Source of the DNA: Gammaproteobacteria bacterium
GTDB taxonomy: Bacteria > Pseudomonadota > Gammaproteobacteria > JAJRRL01
Length of the DNA stretch: 62,978 nt
Assembly (NCBI GenBank): GCA_024279495.1
Contig: JAJRRL010000039.1
Coordinates: 1-62,978, forward strand
Direction of reading: 5' to 3'
Part shown: in pieces, positions 42,303 through 49,867 of the stretch
How the letters are laid out: each line of letters opens with the position of its first letter
Numbering within the stretch: position 1 is the first letter of the stretch
The notes under the pieces: generated by a model
Told to the model about the DNA's origin: nothing
The model's input: the letters and a program-made list of their open reading frames with translations, nothing else
Database searches by the model: none
Made by a program: the position numbers and the translations under genes

Positions 42303-44000
42303 CTAAGAAAAAGACTTTTCAGGCTGTTGGGGAGGAGAAACACTCGTTGAAGACAAACACCAACCCTTATGGCGCTTGAATAAGGGGACAAAAGCCACCG
42401 CAGCACTGGCTAAAGAAAGAAGCAGAAGTGGTAAGAAAACACCGACGCTAACTCCAAGGTTACCAATCAAAGCCGCACTAAAGGCAATGCCTGAGTTAGA
42501 TAAACCCACACCCAGCAAAGTCGCAATAGACCCTGCTCCAAAAGCTGCTGCCAGAGACCAGGCAATGATCTCTCGTGGTGGTATGCCACCTTGGGATTCT
42601 TTGGATTTAGGTAAGTCGCGTTGATTGAGCTTCGGTTTTCTTGTTCCAGCAGCTACTGCAAGCTCTTCTCCTACAACCTCTCCTTCTACAAGCTCAGGAT
42701 CTGTTGTCGGAAGAGGCTCAGCTTGAACCTGAATTAAGTGTTGTGGTCCTGTCGGATCATCTAGGGATATGTCAACAAAAACACCGTTCTGAACAGCCTT
42801 CCAAAAATCTTTCCTTTGTGCTTCTTTCCCACTTTTTTTGGCACTTTCAAATTGAATATCACCCAAGCTATTCGCAAAATGTTGCCTAAGTATTTTTATT
42901 TTCCCCCCATGAGAAAAAACTCGAACATCCTCTTTCAGAAGAGCTTCAAAATCATCTCGCATCAAGCTTAAAAAGTCGTAACTAATAAACCCTTTGGTTT
43001 CTATTTTTTGTCTGACAGGCTCATTTGCATCTCTTTGTTCTTTATAAACAGACGCAAGCTCTAACAAGGAATCCAACAAGCGACTAGACCATTTATCGAG
43101 GTATTCTTTTCCTTGTGATTCCAAGCGAGCAGGCGCTAAATGAGCAAAGGCATAAGCCACTGCCAAACTGGATTGCTTGCCTAAAATACTCAATAACTCT
43201 TCAAGCTTTACCCTACTTATGCCTGGAGAATAAGCTCGGAGTTTAGAGTTGCAAACAGCAATTTCTTGTGTGAATGCTGCGAAATTATCCTCTGCCGTTT
43301 GAGGGTCCACCTGCGAAGCCATGTCTCGCGCCAACTGATTCATGTCTTCCTGAGGGCGACCAAAATGCCCTCTTATTTCTTCAGCAGGTTTTAGTGATTC
43401 CCTATTAGCTGCCCCTTTTGTTTTTTCGCTCAAATAACGTTGAATTTTTTTACCTGCCTCTTCAACGCGAACACGATAAACACTTCGAGCTCCACTATTA
43501 AAGTTCTCTTTTTCTTCGTAATCAGGGAAGCACTCTTTATAAAAGCTCCAGGCCTGAAGGGAGTAACGCAAAACACGGAGAGGGACTCTTAAGCGATCCA
43601 AAGCAAATTTACAGCGATTCGCCTTAATTCTCCAGACATTCAAGCTCTCACCCAATGCTTCATAAGCAATATGCGCTGTTAACTCATAAGACGCCAATAA
43701 AGGAGAAAGGGCTTCAACGCAGGGTTTTTGTATAATCGCCAAAAAATCTTCTTTTTCTTTTTTTAATGAACCAAATTTCTGCTGATTCCATGCCTGCTGA
43801 ACACCACTAATGGCTTGCTTAAGCGCCACTCTCGAGAGTGTTAGGGATGCTTTTCTAGCTTCGTAGTAATGCCTACTTCCATCTTTAGCCGAGGACATGA
43901 CTTTTTTCTTATCATCTGAAATAGCCTTCATTGCTTCTGATAGAGCCGTTATTGATTGCTTCAGCTGAGGGAGTAACAATTCTAGGGATCGTTTTGACAT
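42303..44000 (-). CDS. Unrecognised 565-aa protein with C-terminal membrane hairpin
   Basis: The 565-aa protein is mainly helical, soluble and charged up to ~residue 470, with no motif I recognise. Near the end (~residues 478-545) there are two or three hydrophobic segments, the last reading LGVSVGVFLPLLLLSLASAAVAFVPLF (split as GVSVGVFLPLLLLSL and ASAAVAFVPLF), then a short polar tail ending STSVSPPQQPEKSFS. A C-terminal hairpin is a layout also seen in proteins inserted into host membranes, but no more can be said. AAGGAGG lies before ATG 44000, which is preferred over upstream starts. It follows ychJ on the same strand by 23 bp and may be co-transcribed with it. Confidence 0.68.
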   Translation of the reverse strand: MSKRSLELLLPQLKQSITALSEAMKAISDDKKKVMSSAKDGSRHYYEARKASLTLSRVALKQAISGVQQAWNQQKFGSLKKEKEDFLAIIQKPCVEALSPLLASYELTAHIAYEALGESLNVWRIKANRCKFALDRLRVPLRVLRYSLQAWSFYKECFPDYEEKENFNSGARSVYRVRVEEAGKKIQRYLSEKTKGAANRESLKPAEEIRGHFGRPQEDMNQLARDMASQVDPQTAEDNFAAFTQEIAVCNSKLRAYSPGISRVKLEELLSILGKQSSLAVAYAFAHLAPARLESQGKEYLDKWSSRLLDSLLELASVYKEQRDANEPVRQKIETKGFISYDFLSLMRDDFEALLKEDVRVFSHGGKIKILRQHFANSLGDIQFESAKKSGKEAQRKDFWKAVQNGVFVDISLDDPTGPQHLIQVQAEPLPTTDPELVEGEVVGEELAVAAGTRKPKLNQRDLPKSKESQGGIPPREIIAWSLAAAFGAGSIATLLGVGLSNSGIAFSAALIGNLGVSVGVFLPLLLLSLASAAVAFVPLFKRHKGWCLSSTSVSPPQQPEKSFS

Positions 44001-44023
44001 CATTTCCTCCTTATTAAGGATAA

Positions 44024-44422
44024 CTAACTTCCAACGTAATACCAATACCCTTTGTGTTTTCGAAAAATACTTTTTTCTTGCATGCTTTTTTTCTCACCTT
44101 CTTCTTCGTAGGAAGCAATAAATTCTACCGTTCCTTTTTTCCCTGAAGGTGATACTTTAGACCCGAGCACCTCAAGGCCCAACCAACTAACAGAACCAGC
44201 CCAACGGCGTGTACCTTTTCTGTCTATGGCTTGCTTTGCCTCACCACGCATCGTCTTCTCTAAATAATCGACATCAACGGCAACAAAAGCACTATACCGG
44301 GCTCGCATCAACGACTCCGGATCTGGCGGGCGACACTTACCCAGATGATAAGGCTCGCAACACTCTGCATATGTTAACTCTCGCCCACAAGGACAAGAGT
44401 CTTGCGGTATAATTTGCGTCAT
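44024..44422 (-). CDS. ychJ: YchJ/UPF0225 family SEC-C protein
   Basis: This 132-aa protein has the SEC-C zinc motif at the N-terminus (CPCGRELTYAECC, two cysteines then CC) and the YchJ core with PPDPESLMRARYSAF and the W/F-rich C-terminal region. Members bind zinc; their function is not known, although an SEC-C motif also occurs on SecA and may bind SecB or ribosomes. Its ATG (44422) overlaps the glnS stop (ATGA), so it is translated with glnS. Confidence 0.88.
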   Translation of the reverse strand: MTQIIPQDSCPCGRELTYAECCEPYHLGKCRPPDPESLMRARYSAFVAVDVDYLEKTMRGEAKQAIDRKGTRRWAGSVSWLGLEVLGSKVSPSGKKGTVEFIASYEEEGEKKSMQEKSIFRKHKGYWYYVGS

Positions 44423-46092
44423 GACCACGTACTTCTTAGTGGCACAGCTTGATTAAAAACAAGCTTTCCTGACTTGGGATCATGATCTTCAGAATCAGAA
44501 CAAAAATAACCAACTCGCGAAAACTGATAATGCGCTTGCTTTTCAGCATCCAAAAGAGACGGTTCTACTTTCGCTACCACTGTTTTCAGTGAATCTGCGT
44601 TTAATGCCTCTTCCATTGCCTCTAAAGCCATGGGATTTTCCACTTTAAATAAACGATCATACAAGCGTATGTCCGCATCAACGGCATTGTCTTTTGATAC
44701 CCAATGAATCACGCCCCTTACTTTTGTACCACAGGCTAAAGGCTTCCCGCCCAAAGTTTCAGGAGATAAGCGACAGACTAATTTAGTAACCTCACCCTCA
44801 GCATTCGTCTCAACCGACTCACAAGTAATGACAAAACCATTCATCAATCGAGCTCGACCATCTGGCGACAAGCGCTTAAAGCCTTTCACAGGCTCCATCA
44901 TAAAATCTGAACGTTCAATGTATAAGTCTCGAGTAAAGGCAACGTCTCGCTTTCCAAAACTTGAATCTTGGGGATGATTGGACACTAATAAATGATCGCA
45001 GCCTGCTTCTTCATAATTCACCAACTCAACAAGCAGAGGATCTAGCACTGCCATGCGTCGAGGTGCTTTTTGATTTAAATCAGATCGCAAGCAGTCTTCA
45101 AGTTGAGTCATATTAATCATGGAATCACTTTTTGAAATACCCACATCACTGCAGAATTGTCGAATCGATTCTGCTGTGTAACCGCGTCGTCGCAAACCAC
45201 TGATCGTAGGCAAACGCGGGTCATCCCATCCAGATACTAGCTTTTCTTCAACCAACTTTTTCAAATAACGTTTGCTCATCACCGTGTAATTTAAGTTTAA
45301 TCTTGAAAACTCAATTTGTCGCGGCGTATGTTCCATATCGCAGTTTTCCACTACCCAATCGTACAGCGGCCGATGATCTTGAAACTCCAAAGTACAAAGC
45401 GAATGAGTGATTCCTTCCGTAGCATCAGAGAGAGCGTGCGTAAAATCATAGAGAGGGTAAATACACCATGTGTCGCCCGTTCGATCATGATGCGCATGAC
45501 GAATGCGGTATAACACAGGGTCCCTCATGTTTAAATTACCCGAACTCAAATCTATTTTTGCTCGCAAACAGTGCTCGCCATCTGTAAATTCGCCTGCTCG
45601 CATACGCTTAAACAAGTCTACGTTTTCTTCAACAGATCGATCACGATAAGGCGATGGCTTTCCGGGTTCTGTTAAGGTGCCTCGGTACTCGCGAATCTGG
45701 TCTGCAGGTAAACTTTCCACATAGGCCAAACCTTTTTCTATTAACAACACGGCCTTTCTGTAAATCATCTCGAAATAATCAGACGCATAATAGAGGTGAT
45801 CACCCCAATCACACCCCAACCATGAGACATCTTGTTTGATGGCGTGCATGTAAGATTCATCTTCATTTAAAGGATTGGTATCGTCGAAACGCAAATGGCA
45901 ACGCGCCGAAAATTCTTTTGCCAAACCAAAGTTCAAGCAAATGGATTTAGCATGACCAATATGCAAATGGCCGTTGGGTTCAGGCGGAAAACGAAAAACC
46001 AAATCATCTGTATGGCGGCCAGCAGCCAAATCATCGCGGATAATATTACGGATAAAGTCTACCTTTTCTGGTTCCTGCGTATTCTCTGTCAT
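44419..46092 (-). CDS. glnS: Glutamine-tRNA ligase
   Basis: GlnS charges tRNA-Gln directly. The 557-aa length matches E. coli. The class I motifs are present: RFPPEPNGHLHIGHAKS (HIGH-equivalent, near residue 38) and VMSKRYL (KMSKS-equivalent). The C-terminal anticodon-binding beta barrels follow. ATG 46092 overlaps the tatD stop (ATGA) and is preferred; ATG 46110 lies inside tatD. The presence of GlnS indicates that this cell need not make Gln-tRNA by amidotransfer. Position after tatD and before ychJ is unusual compared with E. coli. Confidence 0.97.
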   Translation of the reverse strand: MTENTQEPEKVDFIRNIIRDDLAAGRHTDDLVFRFPPEPNGHLHIGHAKSICLNFGLAKEFSARCHLRFDDTNPLNEDESYMHAIKQDVSWLGCDWGDHLYYASDYFEMIYRKAVLLIEKGLAYVESLPADQIREYRGTLTEPGKPSPYRDRSVEENVDLFKRMRAGEFTDGEHCLRAKIDLSSGNLNMRDPVLYRIRHAHHDRTGDTWCIYPLYDFTHALSDATEGITHSLCTLEFQDHRPLYDWVVENCDMEHTPRQIEFSRLNLNYTVMSKRYLKKLVEEKLVSGWDDPRLPTISGLRRRGYTAESIRQFCSDVGISKSDSMINMTQLEDCLRSDLNQKAPRRMAVLDPLLVELVNYEEAGCDHLLVSNHPQDSSFGKRDVAFTRDLYIERSDFMMEPVKGFKRLSPDGRARLMNGFVITCESVETNAEGEVTKLVCRLSPETLGGKPLACGTKVRGVIHWVSKDNAVDADIRLYDRLFKVENPMALEAMEEALNADSLKTVVAKVEPSLLDAEKQAHYQFSRVGYFCSDSEDHDPKSGKLVFNQAVPLRSTWS

Positions 46093-46880
46093 AACAACAA
46101 TTCTCCCCATTGAAATAAATCACAGGCATTTTTCCCCGTGATGGTGATTAACTCTTCTTGGCTCACACCTTTTAGCTGAGACAAATACGATGCCACATGT
46201 GCCACATAAGCTGGTTCGTTTTGTCTCCCTCTATGCGGCACTGGAGCCAACCACGGCGCATCTGTTTCGATTAACATTTTCTCAAGTGGTACTGCTTCTG
46301 CCACCGCTTGCACGTTTTTCGCATTTTTGAAAGTGACAATACCAGAAAAAGAAATATAAAAACCCAACGCCATAGCGGCTTCTGCCATAGCAATTGATTC
46401 TGTAAAGCAATGCATGACACCGCCAATTTGGTCAGCGCCCTCTTCTCGCAAAATAGTGAGCGTATCCTCGACTGCATCACGAGTGTGAATAATCAGTGGC
46501 TTCTTACATTGACAAGCAACTTGCACATGCTCACGAAACGATTTTTGCATAAACGTATATTTTGCTTCCTCTTTATTGTAGTAATAATCGAGGCCTGTTT
46601 CTCCAATCGCCACCACGTTTGTATCGTCAGCCCACGCTAGCAATTCTTCGGGAGTGGTTTGTTTATCCATCGACTCGCTGGGGTGAATCCCAACACTTGC
46701 GCTGATATCTGAATGCTCTGCTGCCAAAGCTTTTACTATGGGAATATCGGATCGTTCGGTGCTCACACACAGCATGTGCTTCACGCCGGCTTCTCGTGCA
46801 CGATGAATTGGCTGCATCACATCGTTGCCATCATCGGTTAAATCCATCAGGTGTAAATGACAATGTGAATCAATTAACAT
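46089..46880 (-). CDS. tatD: TatD-family metal-dependent hydrolase
   Basis: TatD-type amidohydrolase-fold enzymes bind two metals and act as 3'-5' DNases on damaged DNA or as D-aminoacyl-tRNA deacylases; the best comparison here is YcfH. The 263-aa length is usual. Metal ligands: DSHCHLHL at residues 4-11, E in GETGLDYYY, H in IIHTRDA and MHCFTE, and D in ETDAPWLAP. It overlaps holB at its start (ATGTTAA) and glnS at its end, so the run tmk-holB-tatD-glnS-ychJ is one tightly coupled operon. Confidence 0.93.
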   Translation of the reverse strand: MLIDSHCHLHLMDLTDDGNDVMQPIHRAREAGVKHMLCVSTERSDIPIVKALAAEHSDISASVGIHPSESMDKQTTPEELLAWADDTNVVAIGETGLDYYYNKEEAKYTFMQKSFREHVQVACQCKKPLIIHTRDAVEDTLTILREEGADQIGGVMHCFTESIAMAEAAMALGFYISFSGIVTFKNAKNVQAVAEAVPLEKMLIETDAPWLAPVPHRGRQNEPAYVAHVASYLSQLKGVSQEELITITGKNACDLFQWGELLL

Positions 46881-47869
46881 GGTATTTCCTCTCGTTTTCT
46901 TTCACTGTCTGCCTCCCATCGCAACAACAATTCATCACGGATCAAGCGTTCGTTGAGTATGCCGTCGTGCTGATGCTGCCGAACTTGCACTAAATAATCA
47001 TGATAACGCCACAAAGACGAAGGCGATACCAAAGCAAGCAACTGACGCAACACCTCTTCTCGATCTTGATGCACCAAACAATCAGACCCTCCCCCTAGTT
47101 GCAAGCGAATTAAATCACTCATTAGAGAACTAACAATATCTAAAATGATACTGAGTGAGGCTTTTTGCCATCCGGCAGTCAGGCTTAAAGCATCGCCTGG
47201 TGATGAGACCATACTTAAGTAATCATCGAACAAGCGATTCCGCCAATGATCATATTTATTATCAAGAAAAGCGCCAACCGCATAAGGAGCTTGTTTAGCC
47301 CAACGCAACCATTGCTCAGGCGAAGAAAGTTGAGGGTAATGCACAGCCAACCATTGTGTCGCTTGCTCAACCGAAGGTGTTGGCAATACGCATTGTTCAC
47401 AACGGCTTAAAATAGTTGGTAACAAGGAGCGTTTTTCTCGACAACACAACACAAATACCACATCGCCGGGCGGCTCTTCTAAGGTTTTTAATAACGCATT
47501 ACTACTCGCAATATTCAGTGCTTCTGCATCGGCAATAATCACCACTTGATAACCGCCTCGAGCAGATTTTTTTTCCAACATCTCAGACATAGCTCGGACA
47601 GCATCGACTTTAATCACCACACTGTCTTCTTCTGGAGAAAGCACTAAAAGATCAGGGTGTTGTTTTTGTGACGCCCACCGACATCCAGAGCATTCACCGC
47701 AGGCTATTTCACCACGGCCCTCACACAAAAACACAGCGGCTAAGGAATCAGCTAAGGTCTGCGTGCCAAGGCCAGGATCTCCTAGCAACAAAATTCCACC
47801 TCGCAATGTACCTTGTGCAATGCGCTTTGACAAAGAGCTGTGTGTACCTGCAAGCCATGGCGCTATCAT
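46874..47869 (-). CDS. holB: DNA polymerase III subunit delta prime
   Basis: HolB is the clamp-loader subunit that opens and closes the sliding clamp together with DnaX and HolA. The 331-aa protein has the AAA+ fold: a degenerate nucleotide loop (LLLGDPGLGTQTL), a zinc module with C..C..C (GEIACGECSGCRW), DAEALNIASSNALLKTLEEPP and SRCEQCVLP. It lacks a functional Walker A lysine pattern, as expected for delta prime. ATG 47869 overlaps the tmk stop (ATGA). Confidence 0.94.
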   Translation of the reverse strand: MIAPWLAGTHSSLSKRIAQGTLRGGILLLGDPGLGTQTLADSLAAVFLCEGRGEIACGECSGCRWASQKQHPDLLVLSPEEDSVVIKVDAVRAMSEMLEKKSARGGYQVVIIADAEALNIASSNALLKTLEEPPGDVVFVLCCREKRSLLPTILSRCEQCVLPTPSVEQATQWLAVHYPQLSSPEQWLRWAKQAPYAVGAFLDNKYDHWRNRLFDDYLSMVSSPGDALSLTAGWQKASLSIILDIVSSLMSDLIRLQLGGGSDCLVHQDREEVLRQLLALVSPSSLWRYHDYLVQVRQHQHDGILNERLIRDELLLRWEADSERKREEIPC

Positions 47870-48498
47870 GATTGTGCCTCCTCCCATTGCTGAATCGCTG
47901 ACACAGCTTGAGCAGCCACGGCCTCTTTATCTTGCGAGGCATCTAACACAACAAATCGATTGGGTTCTGCTTTTGCTCGAGCTAAATACGCTGCACGTAC
48001 CCGCTCAAAAAAAGAGACTTTTTCTTGCTCTATACGATCTGATTCACCACGAGACTGAATACGTTCAAGCCCCACGTGAACAGGTGCATCGAGAAGCAAG
48101 GTTAAATCAGGCATTAAGGTATTCGGAATCCACTGAGTCAGCGCGTCAATATGTTTGAAAGGAATGTTTCGTCCACCACCTTGATACGCATAACTAGCAT
48201 CGACGTAACGATCTGACAGCACATTCAAGCCTTCTTTAAGAGCCGGTGCAATGATCGTCTGAGCATGTTGGTATCGAGAAGCGAACATCAGTAGAAGCTC
48301 TGTGTGCTCACTGACTTCTTCTTCATAATTGGCAAGCAACAAGGCACGGATAGATTCCGCAAGAGGAGTTCCTCCTGGCTCACGAGTAAGGACTAATGGA
48401 CGTTGATTGGATTGAAAATACGTCTGGACAGCCTGCATAACCGTAGACTTCCCCATCCCTTCGGTACCTTCGATGGTTATAAAATGACCTGATTTCAT
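47866..48498 (-). CDS. tmk: Thymidylate kinase
   Basis: Tmk phosphorylates dTMP to dTDP for DNA synthesis. The 210-aa length is normal. It has the P-loop G11-T-E-G-M-G-K-S-T (residues 11-19), the DRY motif in SDRYVDASYAYQGGGR, and LTLLLDAPVHVGLERI near the lid. ATG 48498 is chosen because it has GGGGGAAGC directly upstream; the much longer upstream reading frame would overlap mltG and lacks family similarity. It lies 16 bp after mltG and overlaps holB, as in E. coli. Confidence 0.95.
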   Translation of the reverse strand: MKSGHFITIEGTEGMGKSTVMQAVQTYFQSNQRPLVLTREPGGTPLAESIRALLLANYEEEVSEHTELLLMFASRYQHAQTIIAPALKEGLNVLSDRYVDASYAYQGGGRNIPFKHIDALTQWIPNTLMPDLTLLLDAPVHVGLERIQSRGESDRIEQEKVSFFERVRAAYLARAKAEPNRFVVLDASQDKEAVAAQAVSAIQQWEEAQS

Positions 48499-48514
48499 GC
48501 TTCCCCCTAGCTCA

Positions 48515-49666
48515 TCAATGATACCATAGGGCCGGCCAAAGCGCCTCTTTTTGGTCACACAACCATCGGCTAAGAGGTAGGAAAGGATGGACCTTAACCA
48601 GGGTCTCAGCGACAACCATAGAGAGACACATAAAGGAGCGCCAAGACGCAATGATGGACTCTTTTCGACGCTCAATAAGCTGATGATGACGCAAAGCCAA
48701 GACCCCTTTCAGATGCTGATGATAATTGCTTGAGAACCTGTGTTTGCCGTTGCCTTGAGCCACATAATACAGAGCATGTGATTTAGCTGGATGACACGCT
48801 GCTTCTATCGAAGCTCGAGAAGGCAGAGCTATCGGCGTAGGAGGTAAACCTGCATGGCGATACGTATTAAACGGTGTTTTCTTTCTCAGCATTGCATGCG
48901 TCAAAGGAGCCCCATAAGGGACTCCCGCTCCGTAAATAACCGTCGGATCAATTTGCAATCGCATGCCTGCTTTTAAGCGATTATTAATCACTGCAGCAAT
49001 CAATAAGCGCTCGCTAGAATTCGCTGTTTCTTTTTCAATAAGGGAAGCTGCAATCAACGCTTTATAAGATGTTGCATACGACAACTTTTTAGAACGATTT
49101 TCCCAAGCCTTGCTTAATGCATCTTGCATCATACGATAAGACATAAGCAGCAATCGCTTATCACTCACACCCCGGTGATAAAAATAAGTATCTGGGAAAA
49201 ACAAGCCTTCTGCAGGCCCTGCAGGCAAGCCCAAGGCCTCTAGCAAATGCGCAGATGACACGCCTTGCAAGGTCTGAGTGATTGTTGGATCTTTAGCTAA
49301 CTTATCGAGCACTTGTTGAATGGTCCAGCCTTCAATCATTAAAAACCGCCGACGTAAAACATCTCCAGCAAGAATACGGCTCATTAAAGAAGAGAAACTA
49401 TCGCCAGGAGAGATCCTGTATTCACCAGCATGTAACGCATCTCCCCCATAAGCAATATGTAACGCTATTTTTGCAACTAATGGATGCTCAAGAAGCTGCT
49501 TATCAGACACGCTTTTTAACAAATGAGATAAGCCATGCGAGAGCCCAATTTGAACAGTGGTCTCTTCTGAGACATCCAACGGGCGATGCAGATATGCCCT
49601 CATAGCAATTAGAGAGAATCCAAAGAGAGCAATAGTCGCGAGAAAAGATAACAGATAACGCCGCAT
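48515..49666 (-). CDS. mltG: Endolytic transglycosylase MltG
   Basis: MltG cuts nascent glycan strands at the inner-membrane outer face and sets their length. The 383-aa protein has an N-terminal membrane anchor (~5-23), a LysM-like segment, and the YceG core with the catalytic glutamate in ASLIEKETA and the later LQIDPTVIYG and TPFNTYRHAGLPPTPI motifs. The C-terminal ~45 residues (with a hydrophobic patch) go beyond the E. coli length; the family normally ends soon after VALRHH-like sequence. The gene is followed 16 bp later by tmk. A promoter lies at 49712-49740. Confidence 0.94.
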   Translation of the reverse strand: MRRYLLSFLATIALFGFSLIAMRAYLHRPLDVSEETTVQIGLSHGLSHLLKSVSDKQLLEHPLVAKIALHIAYGGDALHAGEYRISPGDSFSSLMSRILAGDVLRRRFLMIEGWTIQQVLDKLAKDPTITQTLQGVSSAHLLEALGLPAGPAEGLFFPDTYFYHRGVSDKRLLLMSYRMMQDALSKAWENRSKKLSYATSYKALIAASLIEKETANSSERLLIAAVINNRLKAGMRLQIDPTVIYGAGVPYGAPLTHAMLRKKTPFNTYRHAGLPPTPIALPSRASIEAACHPAKSHALYYVAQGNGKHRFSSNYHQHLKGVLALRHHQLIERRKESIIASWRSFMCLSMVVAETLVKVHPFLPLSRWLCDQKEALWPALWYH

Positions 49667-49711
49667 AGCGAACCTCAGGGGAAATGGGTCAAAAAAAAAC
49701 GATGACGTTTA

Positions 49712-49740
49712 AGTATATAAAAGTGCTTAAAAAGCAGCAA
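49712..49740 (-). promoter_or_regulatory. Promoter of mltG-tmk-holB operon
   Basis: On the minus strand -35 TTGCTG (49735-49740) and -10 TATACT (49712-49717) are 17 bp apart, 46 bp before the mltG ATG. Confidence 0.55.
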
Positions 49741-49807
49741 GATACATTATCTAAAGAATCTGTGCGACATTAAGCAAGAAGATACAAGCACCGACACCAT
49801 AAAGATC

Positions 49808-49836
49808 TTTAAAAATAGATCCTATTCCATTACTAT
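49808..49836 (+). promoter_or_regulatory. Possible promoter of the 933-aa gene
   Basis: -35 TTTAAA (49808-49813) and -10 TACTAT (49831-49836) are 17 bp apart, 31 bp before the start. Match to consensus is moderate. Confidence 0.35.
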
Positions 49837-49867
49837 TTGAGCGTACTAGCCATAGCGGAGAATAAGC

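Noticed and set aside
47866-48675. Tmk with a 59-residue N-terminal extension
   Set aside because: The extension overlaps mltG in another frame; ATG 48498 has a strong ribosome-binding site and matches the family start.
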